Shown: positions 15,657 through 24,905 of the stretch, piece after piece
Position numbering within the stretch: the first letter of the stretch is position 1
Layout: each line of letters opens with the position of its first letter
Assembly: GCA_028693235.1 (NCBI GenBank)
Contig: JAQUVW010000005.1
Span: 62,001-126,000, forward strand
Reading direction: 5' to 3'
Source: Candidatus Gastranaerophilales bacterium
GTDB lineage: Bacteria > Cyanobacteriota > Vampirovibrionia > Gastranaerophilales > Gastranaerophilaceae
Length of the DNA stretch: 64,000 nucleotides
Translations under genes and position numbers: made by a program
Notes under the pieces: model-generated
What the model saw: the letters and a program-made list of their open reading frames with translations, nothing else
Databases searched by the model: none
What the model was told of the DNA's origin: nothing

Positions 15657-17768
15657 ATGAATTTTAATAGTATAGCAAACATTTTTAAGAATAATGACAT
15701 AGTCCTTGCGGTGGGCTTGGTTGTCATTGTTTGTATGATGGTTTTGCCTTTGCCTGCACCGTTGTTAGATTTCTTGTTGACTATAAATATTTCTTTGTCC
15801 GTAATTATAATGTTGGTTTGCTTGTTTACAAAAGAGCCTTTGGAATATTCTACTTTCCCTGTAATATTGCTTATTTCAACAATATTCAGATTGGGCTTGA
15901 ATGTCAGTTCGACAAGATTAATTTTACTAAATGGCGAAGCCGGTCAGGTAATCAGTGCATTTGGTGAGTTTGTCGTCGGCGGTAACTATGTCGTCGGTTT
16001 CATAATTTTCGCTATTCTGGTCATTATCAACTTTATGGTAATCACAGGTGGTGCCGGCAGAGTTGCAGAAGTATCTGCAAGGTTTACATTGGACAGTATG
16101 CCCGGTAAACAATTGAGTATTGACGCCGATTTGAACTCAGGTTTAATAAACGAAGAACAGGCAAAATACAGACGTAAAAAACTTGAAAGAGAAGCAGATT
16201 TCTACGGTACTATGGATGGTGCTTCTAAGTTTGTAAAAGGTGATGCGACAGCAGGTATAATTATTACCGTTATCAATATTGTGGCGGGTTTAATTATAGG
16301 TGTTTGGCAACTTAAAATGGATATTATGCAAGCTTTAAGTACCTATACGATATTGACAGTCGGTGATGGTTTGGTTTCTCAAATCCCTGCACTTTTGATA
16401 TCTTTTGCAACAGGTTTGATTATATCAAGAGCCGCCGGGCAAGATACTTCTTTGGGTGATGATATCAAGAAAGAAATGTTTTCTAATCCGGTTGTTTTAT
16501 CGGTTGTATCTGTTTTGCTTTTATTCTTGGGGTTAGTCCCAGGTATGCCTACAGTTCCTTTTGGATTCGTATCTTTGATTGTCGGATATCTTGCTTTCAT
16601 AAAAAACAAGGCAAAAAAAGAACAAGCTCTTTTAGATAAACAAAAACAAGAAGATGATGAAAAAGCTGCTAAGCTTGAAAAAGTAGCTAAGAAGCGGAAA
16701 AAAGCTACTCGTGAAAGCGTAATGGAGCTTTTGGCAATAGAAGCTATTGAAATTGAAATCGGTTACAGGTTGGTTCCATTGTTAGATGCAGAGCAGGGTG
16801 GTGATTTGCTAGAGCGTATTGCACAGATAAGACGTCAAACCGCACTTGATTTGGGGATAGTTTTACCTTCTATCAGGGTTAGAGATAATTTACAGCTTCC
16901 TCCGAATAATTATCAAATAAAATTAAAAGGGGTTCCGATTGAAACGGGTGAAATATACGTGGACAGATGTCTTGCGATGAATTCTATGGGAACAGAAGAT
17001 GCTAATATTAAAGGCATAAGTTCTATAGAACCGGCATTTGGACTACCTGCAACTTGGGTTGAAGAAAAAGATAAAGAAATGGTCGAAGCTCAGGGCTACA
17101 CTGTCGTGAGCCCTTCTGCGGTTGTATCGACTCATATCACGGAAGTTATTAAAAAGAATGCGGCTGAAATCTTGTCAAGAGCTGATGTTCAGCAACTTAT
17201 CGATAATTTGAAAAAAGAAGTTTCAGAAGATTATGTCAATGATTTGATGAAAGAGATTTCTGCTGCAGAAGTCCAACAAATTTTGCAAAATCTTTTGAGG
17301 GAAAGACTTTCAGTGAGAGATTTGAAGACGATTTTGGAAACGGCAAGTCTTCAATCTAAAATAAGCAAAAATCCTGATTTCTTAACTGAGCAAGTAAGGC
17401 AAGCTTTAGCAAGAAGTATTTGCAAGCAAAACCTTGCAGATACCGGTGAACTTTTAGTTATAACCTTGGCTCCTGATGTTGAAACAACAATTGCTCAAGG
17501 CGTCAGTCCTGACGGGCAAAGTCTGATGTTAGACCCCGGGTTTACAAAAAGTTTGCTTGATAATTTGAATTATGAGCTTGAAAAATCTATTTCAAATTAT
17601 GGAAATCAACCTGTCATATTGTGTTCTTCTCCAATAAGATTGCCATTCAGGCGACTTGTCGAAAGAACATATCCACAAATTTCTGTTATGTCGTATAATG
17701 AAGTAAGTAATAATATAAAAGCAAAATCGGTCGGGGTGGTTCAGGTTCCGACAGGTGCAAAATTGTAG
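15657..17768 (+). CDS. flhA: Flagellar export platform protein FlhA
   Basis: 703 residues. The N-terminal half has about eight transmembrane helices with the FHIPEP signatures PLLDFLLTINISLSVIIM and the cytoplasmic loop RFTLDSMPGKQLSIDADLNSGLI and RRKKLEREADFYGTMDGASKFVKGDA. The C-terminal half (~from residue 350) is the cytosolic domain that forms a nonameric ring for chaperone-substrate docking (VRDNLQLPPNNYQIKLKGVPI, FGLPATWV). It starts 7 bases after flhB. A PilZ protein gene follows within 10 bases. Confidence 0.97.
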   Translation: MNFNSIANIFKNNDIVLAVGLVVIVCMMVLPLPAPLLDFLLTINISLSVIIMLVCLFTKEPLEYSTFPVILLISTIFRLGLNVSSTRLILLNGEAGQVISAFGEFVVGGNYVVGFIIFAILVIINFMVITGGAGRVAEVSARFTLDSMPGKQLSIDADLNSGLINEEQAKYRRKKLEREADFYGTMDGASKFVKGDATAGIIITVINIVAGLIIGVWQLKMDIMQALSTYTILTVGDGLVSQIPALLISFATGLIISRAAGQDTSLGDDIKKEMFSNPVVLSVVSVLLLFLGLVPGMPTVPFGFVSLIVGYLAFIKNKAKKEQALLDKQKQEDDEKAAKLEKVAKKRKKATRESVMELLAIEAIEIEIGYRLVPLLDAEQGGDLLERIAQIRRQTALDLGIVLPSIRVRDNLQLPPNNYQIKLKGVPIETGEIYVDRCLAMNSMGTEDANIKGISSIEPAFGLPATWVEEKDKEMVEAQGYTVVSPSAVVSTHITEVIKKNAAEILSRADVQQLIDNLKKEVSEDYVNDLMKEISAAEVQQILQNLLRERLSVRDLKTILETASLQSKISKNPDFLTEQVRQALARSICKQNLADTGELLVITLAPDVETTIAQGVSPDGQSLMLDPGFTKSLLDNLNYELEKSISNYGNQPVILCSSPIRLPFRRLVERTYPQISVMSYNEVSNNIKAKSVGVVQVPTGAKL

Positions 17769-17777
17769 GAGAAATAA

Positions 17778-18371
17778 ATGAAAAGTTATATAGCACAAGA
17801 TGCGGTTTTTAAAATTATTCCGAAAAATCCGGAAGCAGCGACAAAATGCTCCGTGTTGTCGACAGGTGACGGGTACTTTAAAGTTAAACTTTTTACTGAT
17901 GAAAAGTTGACGGTGAATGAACCTGTTGAGCTTTTTGCTATTACTCCTCAAGGACTTTTGTATTTTGAAACTTTTACAAAAGAGGTTTCAGGTTCTGTTA
18001 TAGATTTGATTTATCCAATTGCTCACAAGTTTTTGCAAAGACGTGAATATACAAGAATTAACTTCTCTAAAAATATATTAATCCAAGAAAAAGATACCGA
18101 GAATACAATACAATGTTCAGTTTTAGATATAAGTGCCGGTGGTATGAAACTTTCTACCCAAACTCAACTTTCTTTGTCAAAAGATTACAAGGCAAAATTT
18201 GATTTGGATAAAAATGTTGCTTTAGACTGCTATTTTGAACCAATCAGGATTGAACAGGATAATATTGGCGGATATACTGTATCGGGACGATTTAAGATTT
18301 TAAAAAACATTGATAGAATATCATTGGTACAGTTCTGTTTTAGAAAACAGATGGAAAATCAAAATATGTAA
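17778..18371 (+). CDS. PilZ-domain c-di-GMP receptor (YcgR-like flagellar brake candidate)
   Basis: 197 residues. The N-terminal ~85 form a beta-rich YcgR-N-like part; the C-terminal PilZ domain has both ligand motifs, RxxxR (Arg89 to Arg93 in RREYTR) and DxSxxG (DISAGG, 117-122). It should bind c-di-GMP and, by analogy with YcgR, could act on the motor or export apparatus. Its location in the flhA operon, just before a kinase and an HD-GYP protein, supports a motility-control role. GGAG precedes the ATG. Confidence 0.85.
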   Translation: MKSYIAQDAVFKIIPKNPEAATKCSVLSTGDGYFKVKLFTDEKLTVNEPVELFAITPQGLLYFETFTKEVSGSVIDLIYPIAHKFLQRREYTRINFSKNILIQEKDTENTIQCSVLDISAGGMKLSTQTQLSLSKDYKAKFDLDKNVALDCYFEPIRIEQDNIGGYTVSGRFKILKNIDRISLVQFCFRKQMENQNM

Positions 18372-18413
18372 CGATAAAGTGCCTATGAGTACTTTTTAAA
18401 AGGAAATTGGTAA

Positions 18414-18623
18414 ATGTATTCTAAACTTTCAAGCGGATTGGCAGCATTGTTTGTAAGCCTTGTTATTTATGTCCTTGGTGCTATTATGCTTGTAAACAGT
18501 TTTTCTTTAGACGGTGAAGCTGTTTATTCTACTTTGATAAGGTTGATATTGCCGTCTTTTGCATTAGGTTTTCTAGGATTTCGTATAGGTAAGATATTGG
18601 ATTGTTCAAGTGTTAAAAAATAG
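18414..18623 (+). CDS. Small two-helix membrane protein, unknown function
   Basis: 69 residues with two hydrophobic stretches (~8-28 and ~40-60) and short polar ends (basic C-terminus DCSSVKK). AAAGG lies before the ATG and its 3' end overlaps the start of the histidine kinase gene by 14 bases, so it looks translated and coupled. I do not recognise the family. Location between the PilZ and kinase genes hints at a membrane accessory to that signalling module, but nothing in the sequence proves it. Confidence 0.6.
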   Translation: MYSKLSSGLAALFVSLVIYVLGAIMLVNSFSLDGEAVYSTLIRLILPSFALGFLGFRIGKILDCSSVKK

Positions 18624-20292
18624 ATTGTTTTTGAGAATTAAACGTATATGGGGGGAATTTTCCGCCTTTGCTAAATCAGGTGAAAGACGACTTAGTTTTG
18701 AATTTGCATTTCTGACCAGTTTGGTTATCGTGTTGATTATTTTGTGTATGGGCTGGTATATCAACGCAGCAATGAACGCTCTTAATGAAAAGGCTAAATT
18801 GCAAAATGAAATATTGAATGTTTCAATTTCCGCAACCGTTTTCAATATGATTGAAAAAGATGTGGCGGCGAATGATTATTCTCGTATTACACCTAAAATT
18901 CAACACATGCTCTCAAATAAGATTTTGGCGTACTTAGTGGTTTATAACAATAAGACTAAGAAAGTTTTATATTCTTCAATGCCGAAAGATTCTATGAAAA
19001 TAAACAACGGGATATTGATGCCGATGTTTAATGCTGACCCCTTGATGAAAGAAACAAAATATTTAAAAGGTGGTCGTGGTGATTGCACGATATATGCAGG
19101 ATTTTATAACGATTCGTTGTTTAAGCCTTATTTCGATTTGTTGATAAATCAGTTATCTTGGCTTATGGTTGCTGCAATTTTGATGGGGCTTTTGCTTGCA
19201 TATTTCTTATCAAGAAAAATTATCAGCCCTTTAAATTCTTTAATTCAGGCAACAAGTGAGTTTGAGCAAGGTGACTTATCTAATCGTGTTGACAAAACTC
19301 CGTATGTTGAAATAAATGAGTTGGTTTTGTCATACAACCTTATGGCAGACGCTTTGCAACGTTTATACAGTTCATTGGAACACAAAGTTCAAGAACGTAC
19401 AAAACAACTTGAAGGAGCGTATTCAGAGCTTCAAAGCACTCAAGCTATGATGGTTCACTCTGAGAAGATGAAATCTTTAGGTGAGCTTGTTGCGGGGATT
19501 ATGCACGAGATTAATAACCCTATTAACTTTATATATGGGAATTTGAGCCATTTGACTAACTATTCTAAGGATTTGATTGAAATAATTGATGCTTATTCTG
19601 ATAAAGAAAGTGAAATGACGCCTGAAAGTGCAAAAGCCATTGATGACTTAAAACAACAAATTGATTACGAATTTTTGAAATCTGATTTGCCTGATTTGAT
19701 TAGAAGTTGTAAAGAAGGCACAGAAAGAACAAGAAATATTATATTGGATTTGAAGAATTTCTCCAGAATGGAAGAACTTGCACTTTCTGATATTGATTTA
19801 ACAAAAGAAATTGATACGACTCTCAACATCTTATATAACAAATTTAAACATAAAATTACCGTACACAAAGAATACGAAGACAACTTGCCCAAAGTGGAAG
19901 CCTATGGCGGTCAACTAAATCAAGTCTTTATGAATATTCTTGATAATGCTGCTTATGCCATTGATGACAAAGATAAAGGCGATGTATGGATAAGGCTAAA
20001 GGCTATTGACAAAGATGTTATAATTGAAATTGAAGATAATGGTAAAGGTATGTCGCCTGATACTATGCACAAAATGTTTGACCCGTTCTTCACTACAAAG
20101 CCTGTAGGTAAAGGTACAGGGCTTGGAATGTCAATCAGTTATAAAGTTATTAAAAACCATAAAGGTAACATTGACGTTTCATCTGAGGTCGGAAAGGGTA
20201 CTAAGTTTATTATAACCCTCCCGATTGATCAACCTAAAGATTCAGTGGACGAAAACAGTGGTAATGAAAGTGAATTTGAGATAATCGAATAA
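18610..20292 (+). CDS. Membrane sensor histidine kinase (HAMP-HisKA-HATPase)
   Basis: 560 residues from a GTG start. TM helices at ~34-56 and ~183-200 flank a ~125-residue extracytoplasmic sensor. A HAMP domain follows (200-252, with ISPLNSLIQATSEFEQGDL), then a coiled linker (~255-285), the phospho-acceptor H-box AGIMHEINNPINFI (His299), N-box NILDNAAYA (442-450), DNGKGM (476-481) and GKGTGLGMSI (500-509). The H-box is of the HEINNP type. The stop overlaps the next ATG (TAATG), so the REC-HD-GYP protein is its likely partner. Confidence 0.92.
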   Translation: MLKNRLFLRIKRIWGEFSAFAKSGERRLSFEFAFLTSLVIVLIILCMGWYINAAMNALNEKAKLQNEILNVSISATVFNMIEKDVAANDYSRITPKIQHMLSNKILAYLVVYNNKTKKVLYSSMPKDSMKINNGILMPMFNADPLMKETKYLKGGRGDCTIYAGFYNDSLFKPYFDLLINQLSWLMVAAILMGLLLAYFLSRKIISPLNSLIQATSEFEQGDLSNRVDKTPYVEINELVLSYNLMADALQRLYSSLEHKVQERTKQLEGAYSELQSTQAMMVHSEKMKSLGELVAGIMHEINNPINFIYGNLSHLTNYSKDLIEIIDAYSDKESEMTPESAKAIDDLKQQIDYEFLKSDLPDLIRSCKEGTERTRNIILDLKNFSRMEELALSDIDLTKEIDTTLNILYNKFKHKITVHKEYEDNLPKVEAYGGQLNQVFMNILDNAAYAIDDKDKGDVWIRLKAIDKDVIIEIEDNGKGMSPDTMHKMFDPFFTTKPVGKGTGLGMSISYKVIKNHKGNIDVSSEVGKGTKFIITLPIDQPKDSVDENSGNESEFEIIE

Positions 20293-21320
20293 TGGACATG
20301 TATAAGATTTTAATTGTTGATGATGAACCTGATAACTTGGCTCTGTTGTACAGAACCTTGCGTGGTAAGTACGAAATTACAAAAACGACTTCACCTCTAG
20401 AGGCTCTTGAAATTTTGAAACAAAAACATATTGATTTGGTTTTGTCTGACCATAAAATGCCTGAAATGGATGGGGTTGAGTTCTTAAAAAGAGTTTATGA
20501 CAGCTATCCTAATACTATGCGTCTTTTGGTTACTGCTTATACAGACGCAAGTATTTTGATTGACGCAATTAACTATGCAAAAATATACAGATATATCAAA
20601 AAACCGTATAGCCCGGATGAACTTTTACTCACAGTTGCAAACTCTTTGGAGTATTTACAATTAAAACTCGATAACGAAAGCTTGATTAACGATTTAAAAG
20701 ATTTATTTTCAGGTACTATCAAAGCTATTATTGAAGCCCTTGACGCCAAAGACTCTTTTACCTTGGGAAGAAGCAGGCGTGTTACTTTTTATACAATGAA
20801 AATTGTAAGTGTTATGGAGGATATCTCTGAGGATATGTCGTCCAAAATTGAATTGGCAGGCTTACTCCATGATATAGGTATGATTGGTGTTTCAGATGAA
20901 ATTTTGTATAAAGTCGAAGCTTTATCACAAGATGAGTATGAAGAAATTAAAAAACACGTTAAACATGGAGTTCGGATTTTAGAGGACATTAAACAATTAA
21001 AAGGCGTAGTTGAAATCATCAAATATCACCATGAGCATTATGATGGTCATGGCTATCCATTTAAATTGAGTGGTAATGACATTCCACTAGGTGCGAGAAT
21101 TATCGCAGTTGCAGATGCTTTTGATGGTATGCTTTCAAATAGAGCCTATCGAGAGCCGTTAGATTCATACGCTGCTTTAGACATAATTAAGCAAAAAACA
21201 GGCACTCAATTCGACCCAAAAGTCGTTGATGCTCTAGAAAGAGTTTTGCCTTCTGCGATAGAAGAAATTAATCAGTTTGAAATTACAAGCTATAAAGACG
21301 AGCCCCAAGCTAATAATTAA
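20292..21320 (+). CDS. Response regulator with HD-GYP domain (RpfG-like, probable c-di-GMP phosphodiesterase)
   Basis: 342 residues. The receiver domain (~4-120) has Asp10/Asp11, phospho-acceptor Asp53 (SDHKMPEMDG) and Lys104 (KKPYS). The HD-GYP domain follows: HDIG at 193-196, HHEHYDGHGYP at 246-256 and ARIIAVADAFD later, giving most of the metal ligands. Two changes are notable: the usual histidine of GHSxRV/NHIRR is Arg160, and the Lys of HDIGK is Met197. Typical activity is hydrolysis of c-di-GMP controlled by phosphorylation; the substitutions may lower or change activity. It is co-translated with the upstream kinase. Confidence 0.88.
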   Translation: MDMYKILIVDDEPDNLALLYRTLRGKYEITKTTSPLEALEILKQKHIDLVLSDHKMPEMDGVEFLKRVYDSYPNTMRLLVTAYTDASILIDAINYAKIYRYIKKPYSPDELLLTVANSLEYLQLKLDNESLINDLKDLFSGTIKAIIEALDAKDSFTLGRSRRVTFYTMKIVSVMEDISEDMSSKIELAGLLHDIGMIGVSDEILYKVEALSQDEYEEIKKHVKHGVRILEDIKQLKGVVEIIKYHHEHYDGHGYPFKLSGNDIPLGARIIAVADAFDGMLSNRAYREPLDSYAALDIIKQKTGTQFDPKVVDALERVLPSAIEEINQFEITSYKDEPQANN

Positions 21321-21322
21321 TC

Positions 21323-21334
21323 GATTATATAATC
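21323..21334. other. Palindrome GATTATATAATC after the HD-GYP gene
   Basis: A perfect 12-base palindrome inside a longer imperfect inverted repeat of A+T bases just after the stop codon. There is no T-tract, so it is a weak terminator candidate at best; an operator is possible. Confidence 0.2.
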
Positions 21335-21430
21335 AATTATAATTGCACGATTATTCGCCATTTATGTTTGGGCTTTAGTTTTTATGCTAAAATAAACCTA
21401 TAAAATTGTGCGAATAAAGGAATTATAATT

Positions 21431-23170
21431 ATGAGAATGTCTAAACTTTTTGTCGAAACTTTGAGAGATTTCCCGTCTGACGCTGAAGTTGCAAGTCATA
21501 AAATGCTTGTCAGAGCCGGATATATGCGGAAATTGACTAATGGGGTGTATAATTATTTGCCGTTAATGTGGAAAGTTTTGAAAAAAGTTGAAAATATTGT
21601 TAGAGAAGAAATGGATAATGCTGGTGCCCAAGAAATTTTGATGCCGTTTGTTCAGCCTAAAGAATTGTGGGAAGAATCAGGCAGATGGGAAGTCTATGGC
21701 AAAGAGCTTATGCGTTTAAAAGACAGACACGATAGAGAAATGTGTCTTGGACCAACGCACGAAGAAGTAGTTACATCAATTGCAAGAGAAGGAATTCGCT
21801 CCTATAAACAATTGCCTGTTAATTTGTATCAAATCCAATCTAAATTCAGAGATGAAATAAGACCGAGATTCGGACTTTTACGTGGGCGTGAATTTATTAT
21901 GAAAGACGCTTATAGTTTTGACGCCAATCAAGAGGGGCTTGAAAAATCTTATGATATTATGGCAAAAGCTTATAAAAAAATCTTTGAAAGATGCGGACTT
22001 GAAACCAAAATGGTTCAATCAGATTCAGGTGCGATTGGTGGTAGTGTTTCCCATGAATATATGGTGCTTGTGAATGAAGATGCCGAAAATAATGCAGGCG
22101 AAAATGACGTTTTCTATTGTGAAAAATGTGATTATTCTGCAAATTCTAATCACGCAATTTCTAAATTAAAATCCGTTAATACAGATGGCGGTTTCACTGA
22201 AGCAAAATTTGTTGAAACGCCGAATACAAAAACAATTCAAGAGTTGGCTGAATTTTTGAATATTTCTGAAACGGTTATCTGCAAAGCATTGGTTTATGTT
22301 GTTGATAATGACTACGTTGTAGCCTTGATAAGAGGCGACAAAACTGTTGAAGAAACTAAATTGATGAATGTTTTTGCAGGCAACGAGATAAGAATTGCAA
22401 GAGCTGATGAAATTGAAGAAATTATGAAAAACAGTGGTTTTTCTGCTGTTGGTGGTTTTATTGGGCCTAAAGGACTTAAGGGCGTCAAAATTGTTGCTGA
22501 TGAAACGGTAAAAGAATTAAAAAATTTCGTCATAGGTTGCAACAAAAACGATACGCATTTGGTTGGTGCAAATTGGGGTGTCGATATTGATTTACCTCAG
22601 ATTGCAGATATCAGATTGGTTGAAGCAGGGGATATTTGTCCTGATTGTGGTGCTCAATTGAAAGTTACAAGGGGGATTGAAGTTGGTAATATATTCCAGC
22701 TTGGCACAAAATATTCAAAAGCTATGAATGCAACTTTCGCAGATGAAAACGGGCAAGAAAAACCATTTATTATGGGCTGCTATGGGATAGGTATCTCAAG
22801 AACTGCAGCAGCTGCAGTCGAAAGACATCATGATGAATATGGCATTAAATGGCCTTTGGCTTTGGCTCCATTCCATGTGCTTGTTGTTCCTGTAAATACA
22901 AAGGACGAGCAACAAACAAATGTTGCAGAAAGTATTTATAATCAGTTAAAAAGTGCAGGCGTTGAAGTCTTGATTGATGATAGAGATGAAAGAGCCGGGG
23001 TCAAATTTAAAGATGCAGATTTGATTGGTATTCCATATCGTATCACTGTCGGAAAAACTATTGCAGAAGGGCTTGTTGAATATAAAGTTCGTGAAACAGG
23101 TGATATGACTAAGTTGACTCCTGAAGAAGCGGTAAAAAATATAATAGAAATTGTTCGCAATGCAAAATAA
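21431..23170 (+). CDS. proS: Prolyl-tRNA synthetase (bacterial type, with editing domain)
   Basis: 579 residues, standard length for the bacterial form. Class II motifs are clear: GVYNYLPLMWKVLKKVENIVREEMD, motif 2 FRDEIRPRFGLLRGREFIMKDAYSFD and motif 3 CYGIGISRTAAAAVE. Between motifs 2 and 3 lies the INS domain (~residues 240-385) that deacylates Ala-tRNA(Pro). A C-terminal anticodon-binding domain (PFHVLVVPVN onward) completes it. AAAGGA is upstream of the ATG. It stands between the HD-GYP gene and gatD, with which it overlaps slightly. Confidence 0.97.
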   Translation: MRMSKLFVETLRDFPSDAEVASHKMLVRAGYMRKLTNGVYNYLPLMWKVLKKVENIVREEMDNAGAQEILMPFVQPKELWEESGRWEVYGKELMRLKDRHDREMCLGPTHEEVVTSIAREGIRSYKQLPVNLYQIQSKFRDEIRPRFGLLRGREFIMKDAYSFDANQEGLEKSYDIMAKAYKKIFERCGLETKMVQSDSGAIGGSVSHEYMVLVNEDAENNAGENDVFYCEKCDYSANSNHAISKLKSVNTDGGFTEAKFVETPNTKTIQELAEFLNISETVICKALVYVVDNDYVVALIRGDKTVEETKLMNVFAGNEIRIARADEIEEIMKNSGFSAVGGFIGPKGLKGVKIVADETVKELKNFVIGCNKNDTHLVGANWGVDIDLPQIADIRLVEAGDICPDCGAQLKVTRGIEVGNIFQLGTKYSKAMNATFADENGQEKPFIMGCYGIGISRTAAAAVERHHDEYGIKWPLALAPFHVLVVPVNTKDEQQTNVAESIYNQLKSAGVEVLIDDRDERAGVKFKDADLIGIPYRITVGKTIAEGLVEYKVRETGDMTKLTPEEAVKNIIEIVRNAK

Positions 23171-23903
23171 TTCATGTTTGAAAATATCAATAGCACATTT
23201 ATACCCTAAACTCCTTAATATATATGGAGATATGGGAAATATTATCGCAATCAAAAAACGATGCCAAGATAGAGGTATCGAAGTTGAGGTTACGGATATC
23301 AATCCGGGTGACGATATTGATATTTCGAAGTTTGATTTATATTTTATAGGTGGCGGTCAAGATAAGCAACAGATTGACGTTGCGTTAGAACTCAAAAAAC
23401 ATGAAGAAAAGTTGAAACAAGCTGCTCTTGAAGGGAAGGTCTTTTTAGGAATATGTGGCGGATATCAGCTGTTCGGTAAGTATTATCAACCGCATGATGG
23501 CAAAAAACTCGAGGGTATAAGCCTTCTTGACGCATACACGATTGCCGGTGATGCTCGTTTTATAGGTAATGTCACCGCTTATACCAATTTCTTAGAGCCG
23601 ATTTCTTTAGTCGGGTTCGAAAATCACAGCGGACTTACTTATTTAGAAGATGGAACTTCTCCAATTGCAAAGGTTTCTGTCGGTAACGGCAATAATGGCA
23701 AGGACAAAGGAGAAGGTGCCAGAAAAAACAACGTATTCGGCACATATCTTCATGGGTCTTTGCTACCAAAAAATCCTCATTTTGCAGACTATTTAATTAC
23801 ACTTGCTCTTGAAACAAGATATAATGATAAAATCGAGTTGACAAAATTGGATGATGAATTTGAGCACAAAGCCCATTTTGATTTGATAGGCAAATCTTAT
23901 TGA
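23160..23903 (+). CDS. gatD: GatD-like glutamine amidotransferase (lipid II isoglutaminyl synthase subunit)
   Basis: 247 residues from the ATG at 23160, which overlaps the proS end by 11 bases. Class I amidotransferase of the CobB/CobQ-like group: LYPKLLNIYGDMGNIIAI at the start, IGGGQDKQQ, nucleophile Cys99 in GICGGYQLFG, and His198 in GTYLHGSLL. GatD releases ammonia from glutamine for its partner MurT, which amidates the D-Glu of lipid II. No murT is adjacent, which is unusual, since the two are normally neighbours. It could serve a different Mur-ligase-like partner elsewhere. Confidence 0.83.
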   Translation: MQNNSCLKISIAHLYPKLLNIYGDMGNIIAIKKRCQDRGIEVEVTDINPGDDIDISKFDLYFIGGGQDKQQIDVALELKKHEEKLKQAALEGKVFLGICGGYQLFGKYYQPHDGKKLEGISLLDAYTIAGDARFIGNVTAYTNFLEPISLVGFENHSGLTYLEDGTSPIAKVSVGNGNNGKDKGEGARKNNVFGTYLHGSLLPKNPHFADYLITLALETRYNDKIELTKLDDEFEHKAHFDLIGKSY

Positions 23904-24865
23904 GCTTCATAAAGCCAACAAGAAGTAGCAGAATCTTGATTTATTTGGTGTAAAGGTGGTTTTTGTTTTGTGCATTTTTCCAGTTTTTGATTGCATCTTT
24001 CAGCAAATGGGCAACCTATAATTTCATCTCTAATTGATGGGGGCTGACCTTTGATAGTTTCAAGGTTAGTTGTGTGTAAATCGGGAAGTGATTTTAGTAA
24101 AGATTTAGTGTAAGGATGTTTTGGTGCTTTGAAAAGCTCTGAATTTGTTGCGTATTCAACAACTGAGCCTGCGTACATAACTGCTATTTTATTTGAATTT
24201 TCACAAACCAAACCCAAATCGTGTGAGATGAGAATGATTGAGGTTTGATATTTATTTTGAATTTCTTTTAAAAGCTCCATTATTTGAGCTTGAACGGTTA
24301 CGTCAAGTGCAGTTGTGGGTTCGTCTGCAATTATTATTTCTGCATTGCAGGCGATTGCCATTGCGATAATTACGCGTTGCCTCATGCCTCCTGAAAATTC
24401 ATGGGGGTAATTTTTCAATCTTTCTTTTGCGTTAGGAATTTTAACAAGTTCAAGAGCTTCAATTGCTTTTTGTTTAGCTTCTTTTCCTTTTAAATTTTGG
24501 TGAAGATGTATGACTTCTAAGAGTTGATTTCCAATGGTATATAGTGGATTTAGTGAGGTCATAGGGTCTTGCGGAATTAGGGCAATTTTTTTCCCTCTTA
24601 TTTTTTGCAATTGAGAGTCGTTCAATTTTAACAAATCATCGTTTTGAAAAATTATTTTTCCCTCAGTGATTGTGGCAGTATTCGGTATAAGCCCTAAAAT
24701 GCTCATTGCGGTCAGCGTTTTTCCACAACCCGATTCGCCCACAATAGCAAGGGTTTCGCCTTTGTTTAAATCCAAATTTACATTATGCAAAGCTTGATAG
24801 GTTCCGCTTTGAAAGTTGAAGGATAAATTCAAATTTTCTATTTTTAAAATACTCATCTCAGTCAT
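23897..24865 (-). CDS. Peptide/nickel ABC transporter ATPase (OppD/DppD family)
   Basis: 322 residues. Walker A GESGCGKT, Q-loop region IPQDPMTSLNPLYTIG, signature SGGMRQRV, Walker B IIADEPTTALDVT and the H-loop LISHDLG are intact. The C-terminal extension with cysteines (CPFAERCNQKLEKC) is the oligopeptide/dipeptide-transporter type. It energises import of oligopeptides, dipeptides or nickel; the permease, binding protein and second ATPase are not in the window. It converges on gatD with a 7-base overlap. An alternative ATG lies at 24856. Confidence 0.9.
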   Translation of the reverse strand: MTEMSILKIENLNLSFNFQSGTYQALHNVNLDLNKGETLAIVGESGCGKTLTAMSILGLIPNTATITEGKIIFQNDDLLKLNDSQLQKIRGKKIALIPQDPMTSLNPLYTIGNQLLEVIHLHQNLKGKEAKQKAIEALELVKIPNAKERLKNYPHEFSGGMRQRVIIAMAIACNAEIIIADEPTTALDVTVQAQIMELLKEIQNKYQTSIILISHDLGLVCENSNKIAVMYAGSVVEYATNSELFKAPKHPYTKSLLKSLPDLHTTNLETIKGQPPSIRDEIIGCPFAERCNQKLEKCTKQKPPLHQINQDSATSCWLYEAQ

Positions 24866-24905
24866 TTTGACTTATTTTTCAAAAAAAATCAATTGCCTAA
24901 TGTTT

